Below are positions 27,523 through 35,597 of a stretch of DNA of 64,000 nt, piece after piece. Position 1 is the stretch's first letter, and every line of letters begins with the position of its first letter. Source of the stretch: a virus; the IMG/VR virus record IMGVR_UViG_3300027506_000003, positions 1 through 64,000 of that record; one strand, 5' to 3'. The translations under genes were made by a program, and so were the position numbers. Below the pieces are notes generated by a model. It was not told the origin of the DNA. It made no database searches and was given only the letters and a program-made list of their open reading frames with translations.

Positions 27523-28970
27523 TATGTCTCCTTCACTGCTTTGTCACTTGATTCTATGCCCGGCGCATCTGCTATTTCCATTGTGTAACTTTCTTTAACA
27601 CACTCTAAATGCATTATACCCGAAGCAGCTGCTGGTTCGAAATTTAAGCTCATGTCCGTAATCAAATACCTGTCATCGTTTAGATTGCTACTTACATTAC
27701 CATCCAATGTTTCTGCGCCTGGAATTTTTAATTTAATAACCGTTCCAGCAGAGATGTCGGTTCTCAATGGTATGGTTACTATCATCTTATGTTGTTCAAG
27801 AATTTCTAGTAATGCTCTTCTCTCTAGTTTTGCATTGTCTTTGTTTTTAATTCCTTGGAAGACTTCATCTGTTGCAATGGAATCTGCATTATCAAATGTG
27901 TGGTTTGATGTGTAAGTATAATCTACGATAGTTTTGAATTCTTTATTCATTGCAAGGTCTACATCTACTTCAATTGTATCGGGTGATGTCCTATCATCTG
28001 ATTGGTTGTGAGCAGATAGACTAACTTCATCTTCATCTGTTACGATAAGTGGGAAGCCAGAAAGATGTGTTCCTCTTGCCATGGTTTCCTTGTAATCATA
28101 AATCACATCTTCTTCCAATTTTCTAACTGGGTCATAGACTTTCATTGAGGCACCATATGCACCACCAATCATAGCACTAAGAGTATCCATCAATTGTGGT
28201 TTGAAGTAACTTAGAATTCTACTATTAAGACCGCCTGGAGCATTCAAATCTTTTTCATGTGTGTCCACATCTGCAGATGTTGGTTTAAATGAAAACTCAA
28301 CTGGAAACTCTCTTTGGAACATTCCATCAATTGACCCGAATCTAAATCCACCATTAAGTGTTTGATAAAAAAACATAGAGTTTCTCCACCCATCACTTTT
28401 TTCTGAATGAGAGGTGGTGATACACCAATCCATAAATCGATTAACTGTCCAGTTAGGACAAATGAATTGATGGTTTGCTGGGGTAGTCTCTTCCCATAAG
28501 TCAAACTCTTCGGGATAGAAATGTGTTTCATCTAATAATGCATCTTGTAGCATTTGACCCTTTGTACCCCTAAAGGTTTTACTCAATCGTTTTTTGTTTA
28601 CATAAAATTGTCTAGGGTCACAGAAGAACATAACAAATGTTTGTGTACTCTCTTTAGGTCTCTGAACGTTTTCTACTTTATAAACTCTAAATGACTTGTC
28701 AATCGTAAATTCCTTTGCAGCCTCTTCATCAAATCCTTCTTTCTGTTTAATAGATATACGAATATATTCTTGACCAGTAAATCTGTAGTTCTTTAATATG
28801 TCTAAGCCATCAAGAATAGATGCTTGACCTGAGCAGAACTTTGAGAATATCGATTCGTATAAGGTTACACCCACAGTCAAAGCATCAATAACAACTGACT
28901 CTCCATGTTGATTGATTAGTGTGAATGCTTCGATGGAAAACCCACCTTCAACAAAATTACCTTGGGCCAT
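27522..28970 (-). CDS. Baseplate hub protein, gp27-like (482 aa)
   Basis: The N-terminal barrel (FSIEAFTLINQHGESVVIDA, then VTLYESIFSKFCSGQASILD and FTGQEYIRISIKQ) is typical of the gp27/gpD hub fold: a first beta-barrel, then a peptide-wrapped middle part (FVNRFMD-like VNRFMDWCITTS) and a C-terminal barrel (TIPLRTDISAGTVIKLKIPG, then YLITDMSLNFEP). It lies directly upstream of gp5 with overlapping stop and start, as hub and spike genes often do. The hub holds the spike and starts the tail tube. T4 gp27 has 391 residues; this version is larger. The gp27 identity is inferred from fold-type motifs and context. Confidence 0.65.
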   Translation of the reverse strand: MAQGNFVEGGFSIEAFTLINQHGESVVIDALTVGVTLYESIFSKFCSGQASILDGLDILKNYRFTGQEYIRISIKQKEGFDEEAAKEFTIDKSFRVYKVENVQRPKESTQTFVMFFCDPRQFYVNKKRLSKTFRGTKGQMLQDALLDETHFYPEEFDLWEETTPANHQFICPNWTVNRFMDWCITTSHSEKSDGWRNSMFFYQTLNGGFRFGSIDGMFQREFPVEFSFKPTSADVDTHEKDLNAPGGLNSRILSYFKPQLMDTLSAMIGGAYGASMKVYDPVRKLEEDVIYDYKETMARGTHLSGFPLIVTDEDEVSLSAHNQSDDRTSPDTIEVDVDLAMNKEFKTIVDYTYTSNHTFDNADSIATDEVFQGIKNKDNAKLERRALLEILEQHKMIVTIPLRTDISAGTVIKLKIPGAETLDGNVSSNLNDDRYLITDMSLNFEPAAASGIMHLECVKESYTMEIADAPGIESSDKAVKET

Positions 28971-29680
28971 TATGAACTCATTATTTTATCAAACTCTTGC
29001 ACAACTCTTCGGATGTATTGTGGTCTGATAATTTTTATTAATCTTTTTGTATCGTTTTTATCGAACTCGTCTTGCCAGAGTGTTACTGCAGTATAACCAT
29101 TTACAAAAGTGTTAGACCGTAATCCTTCATCATTCTTGTAGTATGATATACCATCAATTTGATTGATTGCACTTAAAATGGTTGCAGTTTTTTCTGAACC
29201 TGTTATGGTGTCTCCACCAATAAAGTCTATTCTACCATCAACACCAATTCTATTATATGTAGGTTCCACTTTAATGACATGTGCTGTGTTACCAGTATTA
29301 GATTTAATTTCTTCTCCTAATAGGAACTTCCCATCTTCATCAATCATATCAGACGTATTACTAAAGGTTAGGTATTGGCCTGGGTATTTTTCCTTTAGAT
29401 ATGCTTCAAAGGTTGGAGTGTCTTTATGCCAGTCAAAATATGATTCCATTTCATTGACTAGTAGTAGAGTCCAGTGTAAATCACCGTTACCATACAATTT
29501 GGTTGCAACTACATCGGGTCTTTCTCCATCCTGTAGTTCATAGTATTCATAATCAATAACTTTGTGTAAAGCACCTTGGTCTATCTTTGACTTTCTAAAA
29601 AAGTCTTTGATGGTAATCCACTTACCATTAGCTAATTTGTATTGAGTTGTTGGAAAATTTTCGAAATATTGATTTGCCAT
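28970..29680 (-). CDS. 53: Baseplate wedge protein gp53 (236 aa)
   Basis: Contains the gp53 signature DVVATKLYGNGDLHWTLLLV followed by NEMESYFDWHKDTPTFEAYL (T4: LANAIYGNPQLYWVLLMCND, YDPYYGW). The C-terminus (LIKIIRPQYIRRVVQEFDKI) also fits (T4: QIKIIAKSDINSFMNDL). At 236 residues it is slightly longer than T4 gp53 (196), with an inserted beta segment around residues 110-180. gp53 links wedges around the hub. It overlaps the hub gene by one nucleotide. Confidence 0.85.
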   Translation of the reverse strand: MANQYFENFPTTQYKLANGKWITIKDFFRKSKIDQGALHKVIDYEYYELQDGERPDVVATKLYGNGDLHWTLLLVNEMESYFDWHKDTPTFEAYLKEKYPGQYLTFSNTSDMIDEDGKFLLGEEIKSNTGNTAHVIKVEPTYNRIGVDGRIDFIGGDTITGSEKTATILSAINQIDGISYYKNDEGLRSNTFVNGYTAVTLWQDEFDKNDTKRLIKIIRPQYIRRVVQEFDKIMSS

Positions 29681-29683
29681 AGT

Positions 29684-30820
29684 TTAACCCCCACCACCAT
29701 TGGCACTTTTATCTCTATTTGATGCTGCAACGGTTTCTTGTCTTCTTTCAGCCAATGAGGTCATCCCACCACCTAAGTCTTGTTTCTTTGCTGACTTGGA
29801 TATTGTCTGATAGTTTTCCTGTGTAAGTATTTTGATTTCTGTGAAACTTAGTGACATTTTTGTTGATATTGGATACCCATCTTCAAATAGTTTGTTTGAA
29901 TGCGAGACGTTACATGATGTACATACCATGGGTAAGAAGTCATCAAATTTATCTGCAATTGGGCCCTCCCATTCTAATTTAAACATGTTGGGATAGTTGA
30001 AATAATTTTCAATTGCAGTATCACCTTCTGCTTCTCCATATGTGTCGGGTAACATTGCAGTCTTGAATCCCCATACGATATCTTTCACTGCAGTTGCTTC
30101 GTCACTATTTCTAGGGAAAAACTCATATTCAAAAGAAAAATCTCTGAAACCCACTCCTTCGAACATCTGTTCTTCCATAGGGTTGGCTGCTCTTCCAGCA
30201 AGGAAGTTGTTTGCACCGCCAGTGAGCATAGAACCTAGTTTGTTCATACCATCTTGGACTGCTCCCTCTAATGCAGTTCCAGTTGCTTGTAATGTTGAAC
30301 CATCCATTTTACCATTGAATGAATCTTTTATCTCAAGTCCTCGTCTAATACCAGCACCAACACCTTCATTCTTGTAGGTTGCCTTCACATCCCCTTCACT
30401 TATTTCATCGGGAACATATAGTGCAATCTCAACTGATTCTGAGGACAATAAATTTTTGTTATTAGCACCATCTGCGTTTCTAGCAGTTCTAGGTAAAGTG
30501 GTGAATACAAGATAATTCTGTAACTCTTCCCCAATAGGGTACTGCAGTTCTCTAACTCTTGTCTCGGGTGATTTTTTCCCTTGTTGTTTTGCTTGTTTCG
30601 ATGCTTTATTCTTCTCTAAAGAAGACCGTCTTTTGTCTAGTGTTGCTTGTGCTTCTTCTGCTTGTTGGGCAAGCTTGTCTGCAACATCGGATAATGACCC
30701 CGATGCTAGATTTTTTAAGTCGTATCCCTTTCCAGTAAGTTTTGCTTGAATACCCTTAAGAGATTTCACTGCACTTTTAGCTTGACTTACTTTATTGAGT
30801 ATTTTGTTGATATTCGGCAT
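29684..30820 (-). CDS. 48: Baseplate tail-tube cap gp48 (378 aa)
   Basis: After a coiled-coil N-terminus (residues about 1-90, rich in K, Q and A) comes the tube-like domain: MFEGVGFRDFSFEYEFFPRN, EATAVKDIVWGFKTAMLPDT, YFNYPNMFKLEWEGP and YPISTKMSLSFTEIKILT. These are conserved in gp48 of T4-like phages, including cyanophages. gp48 caps the hub and seeds gp54 and the tail tube. T4 gp48 has 364 residues. Its start region faces the plus-strand gp4 gene across divergent late promoters. Confidence 0.8.
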   Translation of the reverse strand: MPNINKILNKVSQAKSAVKSLKGIQAKLTGKGYDLKNLASGSLSDVADKLAQQAEEAQATLDKRRSSLEKNKASKQAKQQGKKSPETRVRELQYPIGEELQNYLVFTTLPRTARNADGANNKNLLSSESVEIALYVPDEISEGDVKATYKNEGVGAGIRRGLEIKDSFNGKMDGSTLQATGTALEGAVQDGMNKLGSMLTGGANNFLAGRAANPMEEQMFEGVGFRDFSFEYEFFPRNSDEATAVKDIVWGFKTAMLPDTYGEAEGDTAIENYFNYPNMFKLEWEGPIADKFDDFLPMVCTSCNVSHSNKLFEDGYPISTKMSLSFTEIKILTQENYQTISKSAKKQDLGGGMTSLAERRQETVAASNRDKSANGGGG

Positions 30821-30830
30821 TCAGAATCCC

Positions 30831-30838
30831 TATAAATA
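30831..30838 (+). promoter_or_regulatory. T4-type late promoter for gene 4 transcript
   Basis: Plus-strand TATAAATA within CTATAAATAG, 29 nt before the gp4 start codon. It would drive the plus-strand virion genes starting at 30868. Confidence 0.65.
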
Positions 30839-30862
30839 GTTCTTGTTAATTATGGTTACTGT

Positions 30863-30870
30863 TATTTATG
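30863..30870 (-). promoter_or_regulatory. Possible late promoter for gene 48 (CATAAATA)
   Basis: Minus-strand CATAAATA overlapping the gp4 start codon, predicting a leader of about 36 nt for gp48 with AGGGAT before its ATG. Together with 30831-30838 it forms a divergent late promoter pair. Confidence 0.5.
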
Positions 30871-31317
30871 GCATATTCGGGTAAGTTCAAACCAAAGAAC
30901 TACAAAAAATACAAAGGAGACCCCACAAAAATCTACTATAGGTCTTTATGGGAGCGTAGATTCATGGTTTACTGTGATGAGAACAGTAATATCTTGGAAT
31001 GGGGCAGTGAAGAAATCATAATTCCGTACATTTCACCACTAGATAAGAGACCACATAGGTACTTTCCCGACTTCTATATAAAGTATAAGAATGCAGCAGG
31101 CAAAATACTACGTGAAATCATTGAGGTCAAACCAAAGAAACAAACTAAACCCCCAAAACAACCCAAAAGGAAGACACAACGTTACTACAAGGAAGTTGCA
31201 ACCTATGTTGTCAACGAAGCAAAGTTCAAAGCTGCAGAAAGTTTCTGCAAAGATAGGAAACTGGGTTTTCGCATACTAACCGAAGACCACTTACTACCGA
31301 GGAAAGAGAAAAAGTGA
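30868..31317 (+). CDS. 4: Head completion protein gp4 (149 aa)
   Basis: Close match to T4 gp4 (gp50/65 family): FKPKNYKKYKGDPTKIYYRS, LWERRFMVYCDENSNILEWG, then HRYFPDFYIKYK and EIIEVKPKKQTKPPK. T4 has KPKNPEKYKGDPTKI and HRYFPDFYVKFK at the same places and is about 150 residues long. The EVKPK and PDFY motifs belong to a PD-(D/E)XK-like nuclease fold. The protein acts in DNA-filled head completion and joining head to tail. It is the first gene of the plus-strand block, driven by the late promoter at 30831. Confidence 0.93.
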   Translation: MAYSGKFKPKNYKKYKGDPTKIYYRSLWERRFMVYCDENSNILEWGSEEIIIPYISPLDKRPHRYFPDFYIKYKNAAGKILREIIEVKPKKQTKPPKQPKRKTQRYYKEVATYVVNEAKFKAAESFCKDRKLGFRILTEDHLLPRKEKK

Positions 31318-31895
31318 AAAAATTATATGTATTTGATTTAGATGGAGTCTTAATTGACTCAAAAAGTAACATGGAGAAGTCATTTATCTCCTTACAAACT
31401 GGAAAACCATTTGAAGACTACTTCAAGCACATCGGGAAACCCTTCAAAGACATCTTAACTGAGATGGGTATACTCACTGACCAAGATGAACTGATGGCAC
31501 AGTACAATAGAGCATCTGCAGAGAACTCCGATATGATAAAGTATTACGATGGTGTCGAATCACACTTACAACATTTAAAGGCTGAAGGTAAAAAGTTAGC
31601 GGTGGTAACTTCAAAGCATTCAGGCAGAGCTCATGTTATTTTGGATGCGTTAGATGTTGAGTTTGATGCAGTCGTTTGTCCCGATAATGATTGGAGAGGT
31701 AAACCAGCACCCGACCAATTATTGATTGCACTTGCACATTGTAATGTAGACCCAAAAGACGCAGTCTATGTGGGTGACATGCAAGTCGATATGGATTGTG
31801 CAGACAGAGCTGGTGTTGATTTTATTTACGCAGAATATGGATATGGAGATATAGAATGTTGTTGGAACAGAGCAAGTTCAATCGAGTCGGTTTAA
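31314..31895 (+). CDS. HAD-family phosphatase (193 aa)
   Basis: Haloacid dehalogenase superfamily, subfamily with an alpha-helical cap. Motif I is DLDGVLIDS (residues 8-16, Asp8 nucleophile and Asp10), motif II is VVTSK (97-101), motif III is the Lys in RGKPAPD (Lys130), and motif IV is GDMQVDMD (154-161). It resembles phosphoglycolate phosphatase/beta-phosphoglucomutase-type enzymes, not the capless KdsC. It starts with GTG overlapping the gp4 stop, and its end overlaps the cytidylyltransferase gene by 40 nt. A joint role in making or activating a sugar acid is inferred. The substrate is unknown. Confidence 0.85.
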   Translation: MKKLYVFDLDGVLIDSKSNMEKSFISLQTGKPFEDYFKHIGKPFKDILTEMGILTDQDELMAQYNRASAENSDMIKYYDGVESHLQHLKAEGKKLAVVTSKHSGRAHVILDALDVEFDAVVCPDNDWRGKPAPDQLLIALAHCNVDPKDAVYVGDMQVDMDCADRAGVDFIYAEYGYGDIECCWNRASSIESV

Positions 31896-32596
31896 TACCT
31901 GCCCGTTGGGGTTCATCTAGATTTGAGGGTAAACCCCTTGCATTAATCTGTGGTGAATCTATGATTAAGAGAACCTATGACCGTGCATCGATGTCGAAGA
32001 AACTAGACAAGGTCTACGTGGTTACGGATGATAACAGAATCGAATACCATTGTGAGATATTTAACATCCCTTGTATAAGAGTTGATGATGATTGTGCAAC
32101 TGGTACAGATAGATGTGCAATTGCATCTAAACAAATAGACGCAGATATTTATGTCAACATACAAGGTGATGAACCCTTGATTGACCCCGAAGCAATTGAT
32201 AGACTATGTGATTACTTTAACCCCACACTTGGTGTTGCAAATGCATATGTGATAATCAAAGAGCCATATAAGGTAATGGACAACGATGTAGTAAAGGTTG
32301 TGTTCGATTCACATCATTGTGCAATGTATTACTCACGTCTTGGTATACCTTTCCCACGAGGTGAGGATGCAAAGGTAAATCAACAACTTGGTTTGTATGC
32401 ATTCAGTAAAGAACGTCTACAAGAATTCTCAACATTACCTATGCAGACTTTAGAGAGAGCTGAAAGTGTTGAGATGTTAAGGTTCCTAGAACATGGGTAT
32501 AAGGTTCTAATGGTTCATGTAGATGATGATGGTCTATCAGTAGACACCCCCAAAGATATTAAACTAGTAGAAGAGAGAATTAATGGATATAACTGA
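31856..32596 (+). CDS. kdsB: CMP-KDO synthetase-like cytidylyltransferase (246 aa)
   Basis: KdsB family: IPARWGSSRFEGKPL (residues 14-28), the nucleotide-binding loop, then TGTDRC (82-87), NIQGDEPLI (101-109), YSRLGIPFPRG and QLGLYAFSKERL. The length matches bacterial KdsB (about 248). KdsB transfers CMP from CTP to KDO (3-deoxy-manno-octulosonate), the activated sugar for lipopolysaccharide core; related enzymes activate other sugar acids. The start is supported by GGAG 7 nt upstream inside the HAD gene. A phage copy in a virion gene block suggests host envelope or virion glycan modification. Confidence 0.88.
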   Translation: MLLEQSKFNRVGLIPARWGSSRFEGKPLALICGESMIKRTYDRASMSKKLDKVYVVTDDNRIEYHCEIFNIPCIRVDDDCATGTDRCAIASKQIDADIYVNIQGDEPLIDPEAIDRLCDYFNPTLGVANAYVIIKEPYKVMDNDVVKVVFDSHHCAMYYSRLGIPFPRGEDAKVNQQLGLYAFSKERLQEFSTLPMQTLERAESVEMLRFLEHGYKVLMVHVDDDGLSVDTPKDIKLVEERINGYN

Positions 32597-33299
32597 GGAT
32601 AAATTACAGAGTGCTTTTGAAGAGAAGTCTAAAACATCTATTCCTAAGTTTGCAACCCTAGGTGAATGTAAGCAATGGCACCCATATCATCCTAAGATGT
32701 TTGCAAAGAATTTGCTGGAAACTATACATCATAAAGATGTTGCAATCAATAGAACAGATGAAGATAGTAGAAGAAACGAATCACAGAAATTAGTGTGGTT
32801 AATCGACCAATACAAATCAGTGGGATTTTACTCTACACCCCAAGCTTGGATTAAACCTAATGGTAGGTGGAGAGTACATCCAGGCTCCGTTCGTGTAAAT
32901 GCTATGATACAATGTAAAGCTTATGAATCAAAATTCGTCATTTGGGATGACTCAAATTATCTTCCCGACAATAAACAAGTTACATATCAAGAATGGTTAG
33001 ACCAGTTCCCCATACCCGAAGGTAGGACTGCAAGGTTTTTTGATGTTGAGGGTATGATTGAATTCCACATATCTGAAGACCGTCCTACAATGTATGAATA
33101 CTATCTAGACCTTAGAAAATTATATGATGGTAAACGTCCTAAACTGATAGGAACCTGTGATGATAGTATTAAAGATTTATTCGGAAGTGGCCCAGTGACC
33201 GTTCGTGGTCACATCACTGAAGATGAGTTAGGTTCCTTCCTAGAACTAAATCCAAATAACAGAAAAGTTACTGAAACTAATTTTACTATTGTAGGCTAA
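32583..33299 (+). CDS. Unknown protein with WRVHPGSVR motif (238 aa)
   Basis: No family recognised. The protein is hydrophilic with no membrane segment. Notable segments are QKLVWLIDQYKSVGFYSTPQ, then KPNGRWRVHPGSVRVNAMIQ and RTARFFDVEGMIEFHISEDR. The WRxHPGxxR motif faintly recalls ParB-like or sugar-related phage proteins, but I cannot assign it. It overlaps the end of the kdsB-like gene by 14 nt, so it is co-translated with that pair and may belong to the same pathway. Confidence 0.7.
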   Translation: MDITEDKLQSAFEEKSKTSIPKFATLGECKQWHPYHPKMFAKNLLETIHHKDVAINRTDEDSRRNESQKLVWLIDQYKSVGFYSTPQAWIKPNGRWRVHPGSVRVNAMIQCKAYESKFVIWDDSNYLPDNKQVTYQEWLDQFPIPEGRTARFFDVEGMIEFHISEDRPTMYEYYLDLRKLYDGKRPKLIGTCDDSIKDLFGSGPVTVRGHITEDELGSFLELNPNNRKVTETNFTIVG

Positions 33300-33303
33300 A
33301 ATG

Positions 33304-33311
33304 CATAAATA
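33304..33311 (+). promoter_or_regulatory. Late promoter variant CATAAATA, start codon at +1
   Basis: Plus-strand CATAAATA followed by 5 nt (GTTCT) and the ATG at 33317, the same spacing as the minus-strand leaderless late promoters. Confidence 0.6.
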
Positions 33312-33316
33312 GTTCT

Positions 33317-33889
33317 ATGGTATCTAAAGTATTATCAACTGTAGCAAAAATGTTACCCGAAGAAATAGAATCGGGAACCGAAGATAGTCTGCAATGGTTT
33401 AGACAAAACGTCCGTGATTTAAAAATCAAACCAATAAAGATTATGAAAGGATTAGACACAGTCACTAATACTGGACTGAGACAAGGTGGAGTATACATGT
33501 TCCATTATGATGCAAAGTGGAAAGACACATTGCCGTATTGGGATAAGTATCCAATTGTCGTACCATTAGAATTATACAACAATGGATTTTTGGGAATCAA
33601 TATCCATTACATCTCACCTACAATGAGAGTACCTTTGTTAAGTAAGTTATTTGAATTTACTATGGAAGGTGAGGATGATGATAGAATGCTTGTAGACTAT
33701 GACTTGACCCAAATAGAAAGTGGTCTAAGAAATGCCGGGCCGTGTATCAAAAGATATTTAACATCTCATATCGGTGCAAGAATTGTTAAGGTACCAAGAG
33801 AACAATGGGAAACATTAATGATGATGCCAACAGCACAATTTAATGTAAACGCAAACACTGTATATGCAGACAGTAGAAGGAAAATTTAA
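33317..33889 (+). CDS. Conserved T4-like phage protein of unknown role (190 aa)
   Basis: Conserved-looking motifs are GGVYMFHYDAKWKDTLPYWD, PIVVPLELYNNGFLGINIHY and ISPTMRVPLLSKL. I recall similar proteins in tail-gene regions of cyanophage-like myoviruses but cannot give a proven function. No signal peptide or membrane segment is visible. It sits between the sugar genes and the tube-initiator gene and starts 5 nt after a late promoter, so late expression and a virion or assembly role are likely. Confidence 0.7.
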   Translation: MVSKVLSTVAKMLPEEIESGTEDSLQWFRQNVRDLKIKPIKIMKGLDTVTNTGLRQGGVYMFHYDAKWKDTLPYWDKYPIVVPLELYNNGFLGINIHYISPTMRVPLLSKLFEFTMEGEDDDRMLVDYDLTQIESGLRNAGPCIKRYLTSHIGARIVKVPREQWETLMMMPTAQFNVNANTVYADSRRKI

Positions 33890-34674
33890 TGAGTATAACA
33901 ATAGACACATTTAAAGCAAACTTTGATACAGGTGCAAGAGCAAACCTATTCGATGTTCATCTTATGTCACCATCAAGCCTAGGGTGGCAATTCTCAGAAG
34001 GTGATATGCTTAGATGTAGGTCAATAACTATGGAAGGTTCATCTGTAGGAACCAATACAAGAGACCAATACAATTCGGGATATGAAATCCCCGATGGAAC
34101 TGTAGACCAAGGTGGGTTTGTTGAGATATCATTTCTCTGCGACCAATCATTCCATGACCGTGCATTAATAGAAGCATGGCATCAATGGATTTACCAAGGA
34201 ACAGATGCCAATTCCAGAGCTGGGTCAGCACAGATACCAGTAATGAAATACTTAGATAGTTTTATCGGTACAATGGAAGTGTATGCATTGAGAAAGGATG
34301 AGACAAAGTCAATGAAATATACGTATTATGATGTGTACCCTTCATCATTTGATGCAATGGATTTTGGTGCAGACGAAGAAGGAATCTTAGAAATTACTGC
34401 AACATTCCAGTATAGAAACTGGACAACCGAATACCTAGTAGAAGAGAGAAAACCAAACAGAAGCTATCAAGAAGAGTATGATAAGTTACAAACTAAAAGG
34501 GAAAAATTGCCTCCGTTGAAAACTATAAATAGAGGTGGACAAGTTTTAGATGGAACGCTTTCAGCATTAAAAGTTGGTGGACGTTTCAATAAAAAGACTG
34601 ACGGATACTTTAAGAAGTTAAGTCAAGTCGATTCAGCTGCAAACAGATTTAGAAATATATTTGGTGGCGGTTAA
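33889..34674 (+). CDS. Tail-tube initiator/tube-like protein (gp54- or gp19-like, 261 aa)
   Basis: The tube fold is suggested by ARANLFDVHLMSP, then RCRSITMEGSSVGTNTRDQY, FLCDQSFHDRALIEAWHQWI, and MKYTYYDVYPSSFDAMDFGA. These features are shared by gp19, gp54 and gp48-type proteins (the central YPSSFDAMDFGADEE and FQYRNW). At 261 residues it is longer than gp19 (163) and shorter than T4 gp54 (320). A C-terminal tail with INRGGQVLDGTLSALKVGG follows. I favour the gp54 tube initiator because gp48, gp26 and the tape measure are nearby. Confidence 0.65.
   Translation: MSITIDTFKANFDTGARANLFDVHLMSPSSLGWQFSEGDMLRCRSITMEGSSVGTNTRDQYNSGYEIPDGTVDQGGFVEISFLCDQSFHDRALIEAWHQWIYQGTDANSRAGSAQIPVMKYLDSFIGTMEVYALRKDETKSMKYTYYDVYPSSFDAMDFGADEEGILEITATFQYRNWTTEYLVEERKPNRSYQEEYDKLQTKREKLPPLKTINRGGQVLDGTLSALKVGGRFNKKTDGYFKKLSQVDSAANRFRNIFGGG
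34524..34531 (+). promoter_or_regulatory. Possible internal late promoter before gene 26
   Basis: Plus-strand TATAAATA inside the 3' part of the tube-like gene, about 165 nt upstream of gp26. It matches the consensus but is intragenic. Confidence 0.35.
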
Positions 34675-34693
34675 TTACAATATGGAGTAAATT

Positions 34694-35401
34694 ATGGGAT
34701 TACCAATCCAATCAGCACCCACCTATACGTGTGTGCTACCAAGTAACGGAACTGAAGTAAAGTTTAGACCGTTTCTTGTAAAAGAACAAAAGGTATTGAT
34801 ACTTGCACGTGAGAGTGAAGACACTGTACAGTCATTAAGAGCTGTAAAGGATTTAATACATGCAGTGACTTATGAAAAGGTAAATGCAGATGAACTTGCA
34901 ATGATAGATTTAGAATATCTATTCTTAAAGGTTCGTTCTGTATCGATAGGTGAAACGATAGAACTATCGTTAACATGTAGAGACCAAGAATGTAATGGGA
35001 CTGAGAAAGTTTTAATTAACTTGGATGAGATTGAAGCAAGCGGGGAACAACCTACAACCAATACAGTCATGATAAATGATACTGTTGGTATTGAAGTAAG
35101 AACACCGTTAGTTAAAGACATCAAGTTAACTAATCAGAATCAAGCCGATGCAGATGTTGGTTTAGATGTAGTTAAAAATTCTATCACATCTATTTTTGAT
35201 GAAGAGCAAGTTTATGATAAGAGTGATATGAGTAAATCTGATTTAGATGACTTCATTGATTCTCTAACTTATAAGCAGTTGGAGTTATTAGGAGACTGGT
35301 TTGATGACCTACCTAAACTTTCTCATACTGCAGAATGGAAATGTAATGTTTGTGAAAGAGAAAACAAAAGAGTATTAGAAGGTATAAACTCTTTTTTTTA
35401 A
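34694..35401 (+). CDS. 26: Baseplate hub / tape-measure chaperone gp26 (235 aa)
   Basis: T4 baseplate gp26 family: LPSNGTEVKFRPFLVKEQKV, then VQSLRAVKDLIHAVTYEKVN, LEYLFLKVRSVSIGETIELS and a Cys-containing LTCRDQECNGTEKVLINLDE. A late CNVC...C pair (WKCNVCERENKRVLEGI) may bind metal. The gene ends in TCT TTT TTT TAA, and the TAA overlaps the ATG of the next gene. Just before the stop is a U UUU UUU slippery site that would fuse gp26 to the next 59 codons by -1 frameshift. The family acts in hub assembly and probably as a chaperone of the tape measure. Confidence 0.85.
   Translation: MGLPIQSAPTYTCVLPSNGTEVKFRPFLVKEQKVLILARESEDTVQSLRAVKDLIHAVTYEKVNADELAMIDLEYLFLKVRSVSIGETIELSLTCRDQECNGTEKVLINLDEIEASGEQPTTNTVMINDTVGIEVRTPLVKDIKLTNQNQADADVGLDVVKNSITSIFDEEQVYDKSDMSKSDLDDFIDSLTYKQLELLGDWFDDLPKLSHTAEWKCNVCERENKRVLEGINSFF
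35392..35398 (+). other. Candidate -1 programmed frameshift site (T TTT TTT)
   Basis: The gp26 frame reads TTT TTT TAA. Slipping back one base on the heptamer T TTT TTT gives TTA then ATG GCT, which is exactly the frame of the next gene. This mirrors the G/GT tail chaperone arrangement of many tailed phages. Confidence 0.65.
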
Positions 35402-35580
35402 TGGCTCTTTCTCATGAGGGATTAGTAAACTATTACAATACTAATTTCCAAATGATGCAACATCACAAATATTCATTGAGTGAGTTAGAAGACATGATGC
35501 CATGGGAAAGAGAGATTTACATTAAGCTCCTTTTGAACCACCTTGAAGAGGAGGCCGAAAGGAATAAACAAAACAGATAA
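35401..35580 (+). CDS. Small gp51-position chaperone partner (59 aa)
   Basis: A 59-residue protein (MALSHEGLVNYYNTNFQMMQ, then KYSLSELEDMMPWEREIYIK, ending in an acidic helix LEEEAERNKQNR). Small proteins of this kind follow gp26 in cyanophage-like phages, at the position of T4 gene 51. Its ATG shares a base with the gp26 stop. It could be made alone by stop-start coupling, or as a gp26 fusion by the -1 shift at 35392-35398. PWERxIY motifs occur in tail assembly chaperones. Its role in tape-measure folding is inferred. Confidence 0.75.
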   Translation: MALSHEGLVNYYNTNFQMMQHHKYSLSELEDMMPWEREIYIKLLLNHLEEEAERNKQNR

Positions 35581-35597
35581 TATTAGAGGACACACTA

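Noticed and set aside
31314-31895. HAD protein as KdsC (KDO 8-phosphate phosphatase)
   Set aside because: It has a helical cap and motifs of the phosphoglycolate phosphatase branch, unlike the capless KdsC.
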